NCBI GenBank assembly: GCA_023665185.1
Contig: JAMPEL010000025.1
Location: 1 to 33,423 of the forward strand
Direction: 5' to 3'
DNA: 33,423 bases
DNA from: Roseburia sp.
Lineage (GTDB): Bacteria > Bacteroidota > Bacteroidia > Bacteroidales > Bacteroidaceae
The notes below the pieces were generated by a model. It did no database searches, was not told the DNA's origin, and was given only the letters and a program-made list of their open reading frames with translations. Each line of letters opens with the position of its first letter. Positions within the stretch are counted from its first letter, which is position 1. Shown here in pieces: positions 23,919 to 33,108 of the stretch. A program made the position numbers and the translations under genes.

Positions 23919-25046
23919 ATGCAATTATTTGACGTATATCCCCTATTCGACATTGCCATAGAGAAAGGACAGGGCTGCAAAGTGTGGGACAACCACGGGC
24001 AGGAATATCTCGACCTCTACGGCGGTCATGCCGTCATCAGTGTCGGACACTGCCACCCGCATTATGTGGAGGCAATGACAAAACAGCTTGGCAAACTCGG
24101 TTTCTACAGCAACTCCGTCATCAACCCGCTCCAGCAGGAGCTTGCCGTGCGCTTAGGAAAGGCAAGCGGCTATGAGGACTATCAGCTGTTTCTCGTCAAC
24201 TCCGGTGCGGAAGCCAATGAGAACGCGTTGAAACTCGCGTCCTTTTACAACGGGCGCACCCGGGTATTGTCTGCCGAGAAAGCCTTCCACGGGCGCACCT
24301 CGCTTGCGGTAGAAGCCACAGCAAATCCGAAGATTATCGCCCCAATCAATGCCAACGGACATGTCACCTACCTCCCGCTGAATGACATTGCGGCATGGGA
24401 AAAGGAAATAGAGAAAGGAGACGTGTGCGCCTGCATCGTGGAGTGCATACAAGGTGTGGGCGGCATACGCATCGCCACTGCCGAGTTCATGCAAGAGCTG
24501 AGTTCCTTGTGCGAGAAGCACAACACCATACTTGTGTGTGACGAAATCCAGTGCGGATACGGACGGTCAGGACGTTTCTTCGCCCACCAGCATCTTGGAG
24601 TCAAGCCCGACCTTATCACTGTCGCAAAAGGCATCGCCAACGGATTCCCTATGAGCGGCTTGCTGATTTCCCCTAAATTCAAGCCTGTCTACGGACAACT
24701 GGGCACCACTTTCGGCGGCAACCATCTGGCTTGTGCCGGCGCGCTCGCCGTACTCGACATCATCGAGAAGGAAAAACTGACGGAAAATGCGGAGAAGGTA
24801 GGAGACTATATCATGGAGCAGCTCAAGGCTGCCAACCTTCCTCATGTGACTGATGTCCGCGGACGCGGTCTGATGATTGGCATCGAACTGGACATTCCTT
24901 ATAAAGAAGTGCGCAACCGTCTTGTCCACGAGCAGCATTGCTTCACCGGATGCAGCGGAACAAATGTGCTCCGTCTGCTCCCGCCTCTGTGCCTGACAAT
25001 TGCAGAAGCCGATGACTTTATCACACGCTTGAAAGCTGTGTTATAA
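23919..25046 (+). CDS. argD: N-acylornithine aminotransferase
   Basis: This PLP-dependent class III aminotransferase converts the acylated semialdehyde to acylornithine, using glutamate as amino donor. The 375-aa product shows NSGAEANENALKLA (phosphate site), FHGRT, CDEIQCGYGRSG, and the PLP lysine Lys237 in TVAKGIANGFPM. It is the last gene of the operon, 18 bp after argC, and is followed by a strong terminator. argB, argF/argF' and argH are not in the window. Confidence 0.95.
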   Translation: MQLFDVYPLFDIAIEKGQGCKVWDNHGQEYLDLYGGHAVISVGHCHPHYVEAMTKQLGKLGFYSNSVINPLQQELAVRLGKASGYEDYQLFLVNSGAEANENALKLASFYNGRTRVLSAEKAFHGRTSLAVEATANPKIIAPINANGHVTYLPLNDIAAWEKEIEKGDVCACIVECIQGVGGIRIATAEFMQELSSLCEKHNTILVCDEIQCGYGRSGRFFAHQHLGVKPDLITVAKGIANGFPMSGLLISPKFKPVYGQLGTTFGGNHLACAGALAVLDIIEKEKLTENAEKVGDYIMEQLKAANLPHVTDVRGRGLMIGIELDIPYKEVRNRLVHEQHCFTGCSGTNVLRLLPPLCLTIAEADDFITRLKAVL

Positions 25047-25091
25047 GATACCGACTTAACTATCTACATGACTGCCCTAAAAAGGGCATGG

Positions 25092-25131
25092 AAAAATCTC
25101 AGACGGAACAACTCTGCTCTGAGATTTTTTT
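25092..25131 (+). terminator. arg operon terminator
   Basis: AAAAATCTCAGA (25092-25103) and TCTGAGATTTTT (25118-25129) form a perfect 12-bp stem with a 14-nt loop, ending in a T run. Confidence 0.92.
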
Positions 25132-25361
25132 GTGCTTGTGCCAAACGGCAATCAAGCGGGGTTTTCGGAGTACACATCCACCATCAACCTACACACTGGC
25201 ACATCCGGCAGACAGCCTCGTATGGGGCGGGCACAAGAATACCCCGAAACAGGTTGAGCCGACAGCTTGGAATCATCAGCGTGTGGTATTGCTTATTAGC
25301 ATTGCCTCTCTCCAAATTATCAATGTGTTGGTATTTCTCATTGAAACCCTCTCCCTCAAAA
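25132..25361. other. Intergenic stretch without recognisable feature
   Basis: This stretch lies between the arg terminator and element copy C. Short frames on both strands resemble no family I know and lack upstream signals. It has a more coding-like base composition than the element beside it, so decayed coding sequence is possible. Confidence 0.4.
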
Positions 25362-25991
25362 TGACATAATGTCAATATTAAAAGACGAGAGAAATTAACA
25401 TAACTGAGGCTTGTCCACCATAATTTGAGGAGCGTTTTTGAGCACCAAATTAATAAAAGACTGATAATCAAGCAAATACATTTCGAGGAAAACGAAGCAG
25501 TTTTAGTCCAAAAACTAAGGGTTAGGCACAAAATAGGAAGTGCTGATAATCAGCGAATTATGAAAATTCGCCCCTAAGATGGTCTTTTTTCGAGACCAAA
25601 ATCCATTTTTGTTTTTCGGAGCATCAAAAAGTCGATTGAGATTTTTTAGAGGAGGCAATTTGGGAAAACACTCGATTTTAGCCCAAAAAACGGGCTTTGA
25701 AAATTTTGTGCGCCTTGAAAATAAATTTTGTTCACCTTGCGCAAAAAATCGGTGCGCCTTGGAAATAAATTTTCAGCACCTTGAAAATATGGCTTTTTGG
25801 GGGCTTTTGGGGGAACGAGACCTGATTTGGCTTTGTTTTATTTATCTTTTGGGAGTATAAATTGTTCTGTTTGTCCACTCGATTTTCAAGTTTCAAAAAC
25901 CTCCGTAGAATCGCGTTTTTGCGACCGAGGTTGAGTCCGGTTCATTTTGAGCGATTCTACGAGGGTCTGGTTTTAACATTTCATTTTGTCA
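25362..25991 (+). repeat. Dispersed ~630-bp intergenic element, copy C (complete)
   Basis: The copy runs from TGACATAATGTCA (25362-25374) to TTTTAACATTTCATTTTGTCA (ending 25991), about 630 bp. TGATAATCA boxes start at 25462 and 25544. The CCTTG array has clean 22-nt units at 25708, 25730, 25752 and 25774. Inverted-repeat arms lie at 25900-25914 and 25951-25960. It sits between the arg operon terminator and the SusC promoter. Confidence 0.92.
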
Positions 25992-26082
25992 GTATAAACC
26001 CTGTTTTTTCTTACACAAAGCACGATAATAAATATTTTTTGTCACTTTCGGAAATATTTTTAATAAAAATTCACCCGGAAAT

Positions 26083-26113
26083 TTTGCGCATAACATTTGT
26101 TTACGTATTTTTG
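26083..26113 (+). promoter_or_regulatory. SusC/SusD locus promoter
   Basis: TTTG (26083-26086), exactly 19 bp, then TATTTTTG (26106-26113) gives a consensus Bacteroidota promoter. The predicted start near 26117 leaves a 163-nt A/T-rich leader containing the small hairpin ACATGC/GCATGT (26161-26166, 26175-26180). Confidence 0.75.
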
Positions 26114-26279
26114 TACGCAAAACAAAAGGATATACACAGAAAGAAAACAGCCAACATAACACATGCTTACAAGCGCATGTTCTTACGATAATATCTTTAT
26201 AAGCCAAGAATACAAGCAAAATGTAATGCCTCATAAGATATATATAGTATAGCATATTTTTAATTAATAATTTTATAAA

Positions 26280-29200
26280 ATGTTTGAGAGAATGACAAAA
26301 AGAGTATGGTTGCTCCTTGCCTGTTTGATAATGACAATAGGCACGGCATTAGCCCAGACGAGAGTTACAGGTGTAGTTCTTGACCGTCAGACAGGCGAGC
26401 CGGTGGCAGGTGCTTCCGTCATTGTAAAAGGAACGTCCATCGGTGACGCCACCAATGTGGACGGACAGTTTACCATTGCCGAGGTTCCGAGTTCGGCAAA
26501 GACTCTCCGTGTCTCATACATCGGTATGAAAGACTTGGAAGTCGCAGTAAAACCCAAGTTGAGAATTTATATGGACGCAGAGTCCCATTCGGTGGACGAG
26601 GTGCTTGTGGTTGCCTACGGCACTACCACGAAAGAGTCGTTCACCGGTTCAGCCTCTGTCATCAAGGCGGAGGACATCGCCAACGACCAGTCGTCCAACC
26701 TGCTTGACGCGTTGAACGGCAAGAGTGCGGGTGTGCAGATGTACAATACTACCGGACAGCCGGGTTTGTCGTCGCCGACAATCCGCATACGCGGTATCAG
26801 CTCCATCGTAGCAGGCAACTCGCCGCTTATCATCATGGACGGCGCTCCGTATGACGGCGACCTGAACACAATCAACTCTCAGGACATTGAGTCGCTGACC
26901 GTATTGAAAGACGCGGCTTCCAACTCACTGTACGGTGCGCGAGGAGCCAACGGTGTCATCATGATTACCACAAAAAAGGCGAAGAGCGGCGACAACGGCA
27001 AAATCACGGTGGACGCTAAATGGGGCGCAAACTCACGCGCCACCTCACGCTACAAGACTATCGACAATCCGGCACAATATTACGAGACATATTACAAGTC
27101 TCTGAAAAACTTCAGAATGAATAAAGGCTATTCAGAGGCTGACGCTCATGTATGGGCGCGCGAGAACCTTATCGATGGTGATTACGGACTCGGATATAAT
27201 GTATACAACACTTTCGGACAGTATCTTATTGGCGACAACGGCAAAATCAATCCTAATGCCGTGATGGGTAACGTGGTCAATTACAAAGGTCAGGACTACA
27301 TGCTGATGGCAGACGACTGGGTGGACGAGGCGTTCCGCACCAGCCTGCGTCAGGAATACAACGTGACGGCATCGAATGTGAGCGGCGGCAATTCTTTCTA
27401 TGCCTCATTCGGTTATCTGAAGAACGAGGGTATCGTTGCCAACTCTGATTTCGAGCGTCTGAACGGACGTCTGAAAGCCGACTCACAGTTGAAGTCGTGG
27501 TTGAAAATAGGCGGAAACTTCTCGTTCACGCACTACACGACCAGTTATATGAGCTGGGACGGCTCTGATTTGGATTCCGGCAACATCTTCTCACAGGCCT
27601 CTTTCATGGCACCGATATGTCCGGTGTATATCCGCGACGGAAATGGAAACATCATGATTGACAGCAACGGCATGAAGATGTATGACTATGGCGACGGACG
27701 CAATGCGGGAGTCACACGATTCTATCTGCCGCAGAACAATGCCATACAGTCATCGATAATTAACACGAACTCTTACGAGGGCAACTCTGCCAATGCCATA
27801 GGATATGCGGAAATTCGTTTCCTTAAAGATTTCAAGTTTACCACCACCAACACTGTAAACCTTGACGAGACCCGATTGACAAACGTGACGAACCCTTATT
27901 ACGGAAACTATGCCGACATGAACGGTATGGTGACAAAGAGCCATTACCGCACATACACTTATAACTACCAGCAGTTGCTCAACTGGGCACACCAGTATGG
28001 CAAGCACAATGTCGATGTCATGTTGGGTCATGAGGCATACAAGTACAAGTATTCGTATCTGGATGCTTCAAAAAGCAACATGTTCGACCCAAGCAACAAC
28101 GAGCTTGCAGGCGCAGTGACTGACGGCAGTGCCAACTCTTATACTACAGACTACAACACGGAGGGCTATTTCGGACGTGTGCGCTACGATTACGATGAGA
28201 AGTATTTTGGTTCTTTCTCCTATCGCCGCGACGCATCCTCACGCTTCAAGAAGGAAAACAGATGGGGTAACTTCTGGTCGGCAGGCGCGGCATGGCTCAT
28301 CAACAAGGAGGCATGGTTTGCGGCAGACTGGGTCGATATGCTGAAATTCAAGGTGTCGTATGGAGAGCAAGGTAATGACGCTATCGGTAATTTCAGATAC
28401 ACAGACCTTTATACCATCACGAACTCGACAAGCAATCCGGCTCTCATTCCGGACACAAAAGGTAATGACAAGATTACATGGGAAAAGAACGGCAACTTCA
28501 ACATCGGTGCGGACTTCGACTTATTCGGCGGACGTCTGTCAGGTACAGTGGAGTATTTCTATCGCAAGACCACTGACATGCTGTTCTCTATCCCTCTGCC
28601 TTCATCTTACGGATACACTTCTTATTATGCCAATGTGGGCAACATGCGCAACTCAGGTATTGAAATCGACTTGAATGGCGATGTCATCCGCACAAAAGAC
28701 CTCACATGGAGCCTGAACCTGAACTTCACCCACTACAAGAATAAAATCACCCACCTGCCAAGCGAGCGCAAGACACTGGAGGTGGATGGCAAGCAAGGCT
28801 ATACCTCCGGCATGTATTTCTATGGCGAGGATGTGCCTCTCTACACATTCTACATGAAGCAGTGGGCAGGCGTATGCAAGGAGACCATATACGACGACAA
28901 CGGCAAGGTGATTGCCAATGCTGGACAGTCGCTTTGGTGGAAGGACAAGACGCAGTATGTGACAGACGCAAACGGACAATATGTACTTGACGCCGATGGC
29001 AACAGAAAGACCGAGATTGTGGGCAAAGAGGTAACAGCCAATTATTCGGAGGCAGGTTTCCATCTTTGCGGAACAGCTCTTCCCGACATTTACGGCGGCT
29101 TCGGCACATCGCTCACCTACAAAGGATTTGATCTGGCGGTAGACTTCGCTTACCAAATCGGCGGACAGTGTTATGACAGCGACTATGCCATGCTCATGGG

Positions 29201-29573
29201 CTCGCCTTACTCATCAAACAAGGGAGTGGCAATGCATGCCGACCTTCTCAAGGCATGGAGTCCGGACAATGCAAGCTCCAACATCCCGTATCTTGTATTC
29301 GGCGACACTTATGTGAATGCCACATCCGACCGTTTCCTTACTGACGCCTCTTACCTGAGCCTTCAGAACATCAACTTCGGATACACTCTTCCGGCTACCG
29401 TCACACGTATGGCCGGTATAGACAAGGTGAGAGTATATGTGTCGGCAGACAACGTGTGGATATGGACAAAGCGTCAGGGATTTGACCCTCGCCAGAGTAT
29501 CAGCGGATACACAACCAACCAGTATTACGCTCCTATACGCTCCATCTCCGGCGGTATAACAATTACATTCTAA
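26280..29573 (+). CDS. SusC/RagA-family TonB-dependent outer-membrane transporter
   Basis: SusC-type proteins import ligands captured by their SusD lid, driven by TonB. The 1097-aa product has a signal peptide ending in TALAQ and a carboxypeptidase-regulatory-like domain (about 27-100; VTGVVLDRQTGEPVAGASV). The TonB-box region VDEVLVVAYGT follows, then the plug (about 118-230, with LKDAASNSLYGARGANGVIMITTKK) and a 22-strand barrel ending in GGITITF. There is no STN domain, so direct FecR/sigma signalling is unlikely. A second in-frame ATG at 26292 is an alternative start. The substrate cannot be inferred because no enzyme gene is next to it. Confidence 0.97.
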   Translation: MFERMTKRVWLLLACLIMTIGTALAQTRVTGVVLDRQTGEPVAGASVIVKGTSIGDATNVDGQFTIAEVPSSAKTLRVSYIGMKDLEVAVKPKLRIYMDAESHSVDEVLVVAYGTTTKESFTGSASVIKAEDIANDQSSNLLDALNGKSAGVQMYNTTGQPGLSSPTIRIRGISSIVAGNSPLIIMDGAPYDGDLNTINSQDIESLTVLKDAASNSLYGARGANGVIMITTKKAKSGDNGKITVDAKWGANSRATSRYKTIDNPAQYYETYYKSLKNFRMNKGYSEADAHVWARENLIDGDYGLGYNVYNTFGQYLIGDNGKINPNAVMGNVVNYKGQDYMLMADDWVDEAFRTSLRQEYNVTASNVSGGNSFYASFGYLKNEGIVANSDFERLNGRLKADSQLKSWLKIGGNFSFTHYTTSYMSWDGSDLDSGNIFSQASFMAPICPVYIRDGNGNIMIDSNGMKMYDYGDGRNAGVTRFYLPQNNAIQSSIINTNSYEGNSANAIGYAEIRFLKDFKFTTTNTVNLDETRLTNVTNPYYGNYADMNGMVTKSHYRTYTYNYQQLLNWAHQYGKHNVDVMLGHEAYKYKYSYLDASKSNMFDPSNNELAGAVTDGSANSYTTDYNTEGYFGRVRYDYDEKYFGSFSYRRDASSRFKKENRWGNFWSAGAAWLINKEAWFAADWVDMLKFKVSYGEQGNDAIGNFRYTDLYTITNSTSNPALIPDTKGNDKITWEKNGNFNIGADFDLFGGRLSGTVEYFYRKTTDMLFSIPLPSSYGYTSYYANVGNMRNSGIEIDLNGDVIRTKDLTWSLNLNFTHYKNKITHLPSERKTLEVDGKQGYTSGMYFYGEDVPLYTFYMKQWAGVCKETIYDDNGKVIANAGQSLWWKDKTQYVTDANGQYVLDADGNRKTEIVGKEVTANYSEAGFHLCGTALPDIYGGFGTSLTYKGFDLAVDFAYQIGGQCYDSDYAMLMGSPYSSNKGVAMHADLLKAWSPDNASSNIPYLVFGDTYVNATSDRFLTDASYLSLQNINFGYTLPATVTRMAGIDKVRVYVSADNVWIWTKRQGFDPRQSISGYTTNQYYAPIRSISGGITITF

Positions 29574-29589
29574 AAACAACAAAGTGGAA

Positions 29590-31200
29590 ATGAAAAATAT
29601 ATCATCTAAAATATTACTTGCGGCATGTAGTTTGTCTTCTGTAATGCTGACAGGATGTATGGAAGACGTTTTTCCGACAGACGGCGCCACAGGCGAACAG
29701 GTGGAGACTTCGCCAAAAGCAGTGGAGGCTCTCCTATACGGTATGCCGGCATACATGAATGCCTATGCCCCTGTTTTCGGCTCGAGTTATGCCTATGCCT
29801 ACGATTACGGTTATGGCTCAATGATGCACATCAGGGATGTGATGACAGAGGATTTCGCAGTCACATTCCACGGCTATGACTGGTATGTGGAATGGGAGTT
29901 CAACCAGTATCTTTCAGAAGATTATGTGGCAGCACAGCTTGTATGGCAATACTACAACAAGCTTGTGCAGACAACCAACAAACTCATCGGCGCAATCGAT
30001 GAGGAAACTGCCAGCGACACATACAAAGGATATTTGGGCGCAGGATACGCATTCCGTGCATTTGTCTATCTCGACATGGCAAGAATGTATGAGTTCCTTG
30101 AGAACGACGGTACATCATCGGTCAATGCTTACGGCAATGATGTGCTCAACCTCACTGTGCCTATTGTCACAGAGAAGACAACAGAGGCTGAGGCAAGAAA
30201 AAACCCTCGTGTCACACGCGAGAAAATGTTCGAGTTCATCAAGTCCGACCTTGACAAGGCTGAGGAGTACATAAAGTTATTAAGTCGTCAGGAGAAGACA
30301 CTGCCCGACCTTACTGCCGTCTACGGCTTGAAAGCGCGCATGTATATGTGGGTTGAGGATTATGAGAACGCCAAAGACTATGCCCGCAAGGCTATTGACA
30401 CAGGCAGCAGCTATACTCCGACCACGAAAGAGGAGTGGCTGAGCACCACTTCCGGTTTCAACGACATAACCACCCCTTCATGGATATGGGGCTCGCGGAT
30501 GATTAAGGAAGACTATGTGGTGCAAAGCGCACTCAACAACTGGACGGCATGGGCAAGCAACGAGGCCGCATACGGATATTGCGGTGTAGGCCCATACAAC
30601 TGCATCGGTGCGGCAATCTACAACAAGATAAGCAACGACGATTTCCGGAAGCTTTCTTTCAAAGCGCCAGAAGGCAGTGTGCTGGACGGCAAGATTCCAT
30701 ACATCGACGAGTCGCTTGGCGAGAAAATGCCGGTATATGCAGGCATCAAATTCCGTCCGGGTTCAGGCAACACTACCACTTACGATGTAGGCTCGGCATG
30801 CTCATATCCGCTGATGCGTATAGAGGAGATGTACTTCATTGAGGCGGAAGCCGCCGCACACAGTGATGCGGACGAGGGCAAGACACTTCTGGAAAGCTTC
30901 ATGAAGACTTACCGCTACGGCAATTACCAGTGCAAGGCTTCCGGCGCAGAGGCTGTGATAGACGAGATTTTCTTGCAGAAACGCATAGAGTTCTGGGGCG
31001 AGGGACTCAACTATTTCGACTACAAGCGTCTGAACAAGCCTGTGACAAGAATGTACTCAGGCACCAACTTCGCCTCTGACGCGCAGATGAACACCACCAC
31101 CCGTCCTGCATGGATGAACTTCGTCATCGTGCGTTCGGAAGGTGACAACAACAGCGGTGTGAGAGGATGGAACAACCCCGACCCGAGTGAGTGTTATTAA
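29590..31200 (+). CDS. SusD/RagB-family surface lipoprotein
   Basis: SusD proteins form the lid of the SusC transporter and bind the ligand. The 536-aa product has a lipoprotein signal peptide ending MLTGC (Cys23) followed by MEDVFP. It has the N-terminal TPR-rich half (YNKLVQTTNKLIGAI, AYAFRAFVYLDMARMYE-like), with the canonical GYAFRAFVYLDMARMYEF. The C-terminal RIEEMYFIEAEAAAHSD and KRIEFWGEGLNYFDYKRLNKP are SusD hallmarks. The ATG at 29590 is preferred to a GTG two codons upstream. It starts 16 bp after the SusC gene. Confidence 0.97.
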   Translation: MKNISSKILLAACSLSSVMLTGCMEDVFPTDGATGEQVETSPKAVEALLYGMPAYMNAYAPVFGSSYAYAYDYGYGSMMHIRDVMTEDFAVTFHGYDWYVEWEFNQYLSEDYVAAQLVWQYYNKLVQTTNKLIGAIDEETASDTYKGYLGAGYAFRAFVYLDMARMYEFLENDGTSSVNAYGNDVLNLTVPIVTEKTTEAEARKNPRVTREKMFEFIKSDLDKAEEYIKLLSRQEKTLPDLTAVYGLKARMYMWVEDYENAKDYARKAIDTGSSYTPTTKEEWLSTTSGFNDITTPSWIWGSRMIKEDYVVQSALNNWTAWASNEAAYGYCGVGPYNCIGAAIYNKISNDDFRKLSFKAPEGSVLDGKIPYIDESLGEKMPVYAGIKFRPGSGNTTTYDVGSACSYPLMRIEEMYFIEAEAAAHSDADEGKTLLESFMKTYRYGNYQCKASGAEAVIDEIFLQKRIEFWGEGLNYFDYKRLNKPVTRMYSGTNFASDAQMNTTTRPAWMNFVIVRSEGDNNSGVRGWNNPDPSECY

Positions 31201-31225
31201 TGTATGAACATAAAAGAATGAAATA

Positions 31226-32986
31226 ATGAAAGCAATATATAAGATTCTTACGGTTGTGATGACACTGCCGCTACTTGCAGGCCTCACTTCGTGTACGGAA
31301 GAAGCCGAATATGACGCTGCCAAAATTCCGGCAGGAATACAGGTGTACTTCTCCAATGAGCTGCCGGCACAGATTTCCGTATCGGACAAGGAAACCAAGA
31401 CTTCCATCACATTGTCACGTGTTGTGACGGACAAAGCTGTGACAGTACCGTTGAAAGTGGAGACAGACACAGAACTCTTCTCCTTTCCGCAGAGTGTGAC
31501 ATTTGCGGAAGGTGAGACTTCTGCGGAAATCACAGTGACTTACGACCCTGCAAAGCTGGAGAACGGAGTGTATGCCGATGTGACACTGACATTGGACGAC
31601 GACACGTACACTACTCCTTACGGAAACAGCTCTTACTCGTTTTCCATCGGTCTGCCGGAATCGTGGAAAGAAATAGGCTACGGACTTTATTACGATGATA
31701 TTTTCGCAACGACATACGAGGAGAAGCCTGTGGAATACGCGGTTCTCATCGAAGAAAACGAGCAGAAGCCGGGCATGTTCCGCCTTGTAAATCCATACGG
31801 AGAGAATTATCCGTACAACGTGGAGGGCGACTGGGATGCCTCACAAAACTATTATCTGGAGATTGACGCCACCGACCCCGACCATGTATGGTTCACTACC
31901 CAGTATATGGGCATAGACTGGGGTTCAGGACAGCTTTATATCCAGACAAAGGTTGACCTTGAGCTGGAATATGGCAGCACACTCGAATCGGTAAAGGAAA
32001 ACTATCCGGAATTGTTCGGAAAGTATGAGGACGGCATCATCACCATGCCGACAAACAGTATATACGTTTACTTCACAGGACTTGCCGTGAACGACGGATA
32101 CTGGTGGTATGGCAACATCAACGGACTGTTCCGTATTGTCATGCCGGGTATAGAGGTAAAAGATTATTCTGTCACTCCGGAATATACTGGACGCTTCATA
32201 GACACTAACGACAAGAAATATGCCGTCACCTATATCACATTGGGCAAGGATGTGGAATATGTGAAGTATGCGTTGGTTGACGCAGATTTGGCAGAGAGCA
32301 CCATCGACGGAATCATCGACGGCACTATCGAGGCTGAAGTATTGAGGGAGAGCGGCGAATTGCGCTTCCCGATGGAGGAGACCGGACAATATACACTTGT
32401 GGCAGTCTCGTTTGCGGGCGCAGACAGCAAACTTTCCGGCTCTGTCAAATTCAACTTTGTGGACACGGATGTGAAAGAGACATGGACACTGTACGCAACC
32501 GGCACATATACCTACAGCGCGTACTTTGAAGGCGAGGAGGTTCTTCCGCTTTACCAGAGCGACCTCGACCCTACCCGTTTCAAGATCGCTCCTTTCGGCA
32601 ATGAGGGTGAATTGATTTTCACTTGGAACCAGACCACTAACGACTGTGTGGTACAGCCAAGCAACACGAACTACGAGATGGAGGGTTACGGTATGCTCAA
32701 CGTACAGGAGCTGAATGAGTTCGGAATGCGCCTGTGGAACTATTCGTATGACACCAGCTATTATTACGAGGAAGAGTCTACATTCTGGTTCAACGTTGTT
32801 TATTATGACGACACAGACTATTACTACGGATTTGACTGGGAGTCGTTCCGCATTGCCGACCCGGCAGCTGAAGCAGTGAGCGCAAAGCCTCGTGTAAGGA
32901 CAGCCGTGGCTAACAGTTTCGGAAAAAAGAGACTTCATCGCCCGGCAGGCATCACCCCTAAAGGCGAAAGCTCTCGGAGAAGATAG
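31226..32986 (+). CDS. SusCD-associated surface lipoprotein (SusE/F position)
   Basis: The 586-aa product has a lipoprotein signal peptide ending GLTSC (Cys23), followed by acidic TEEAEYD. The N-terminal domain (about 40-140) is Ig-like/Calx-beta type (SITLSRVVTDKAVTVPLKVE..FAEGETSAEITVTYDPAKL). The rest is rich in Tyr, Trp and Asp, suits carbohydrate binding, and contains no catalytic motif I recognise. The final 30 residues turn sharply basic (KKRLHRPAGITPKGESSRRR), which is odd for a surface lipoprotein. Position after SusD suggests a SusE/F-like binding role. Confidence 0.75.
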   Translation: MKAIYKILTVVMTLPLLAGLTSCTEEAEYDAAKIPAGIQVYFSNELPAQISVSDKETKTSITLSRVVTDKAVTVPLKVETDTELFSFPQSVTFAEGETSAEITVTYDPAKLENGVYADVTLTLDDDTYTTPYGNSSYSFSIGLPESWKEIGYGLYYDDIFATTYEEKPVEYAVLIEENEQKPGMFRLVNPYGENYPYNVEGDWDASQNYYLEIDATDPDHVWFTTQYMGIDWGSGQLYIQTKVDLELEYGSTLESVKENYPELFGKYEDGIITMPTNSIYVYFTGLAVNDGYWWYGNINGLFRIVMPGIEVKDYSVTPEYTGRFIDTNDKKYAVTYITLGKDVEYVKYALVDADLAESTIDGIIDGTIEAEVLRESGELRFPMEETGQYTLVAVSFAGADSKLSGSVKFNFVDTDVKETWTLYATGTYTYSAYFEGEEVLPLYQSDLDPTRFKIAPFGNEGELIFTWNQTTNDCVVQPSNTNYEMEGYGMLNVQELNEFGMRLWNYSYDTSYYYEEESTFWFNVVYYDDTDYYYGFDWESFRIADPAAEAVSAKPRVRTAVANSFGKKRLHRPAGITPKGESSRRR

Positions 32987-33042
32987 GCAACAGTGACAGG
33001 CTAAGCTGTGAAGCCATGCAAAGGCAATAACAGTCACACATA

Positions 33043-33090
33043 ACAAAAGGAAGCGGATGGAGGCTCAGTCTTTCATCCGCTTTCTTTTGT
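33043..33090 (+). terminator. SusCD locus terminator
   Basis: ACAAAAG (33043-33049), a G-U pair and AAGCGGATG (33051-33059) pair with CATCCGCTT (33074-33082) and CTTTTGT (33084-33090), giving a 17-bp stem that lies 56 bp past the last stop codon. Confidence 0.85.
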
Positions 33091-33108
33091 TACACCAAAC
33101 AAGGCTGC

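Noticed and set aside
25184-25531. 115-aa minus-strand frame before and inside copy C
   Set aside because: It crosses the element's left end, so its C- and N-terminal parts have different origins; no homologue or signal is recognised.
25579-25860. 93-aa frame in element copy C
   Set aside because: It reads through the CCTTG array, and no equivalent frame is kept in copies A and B.
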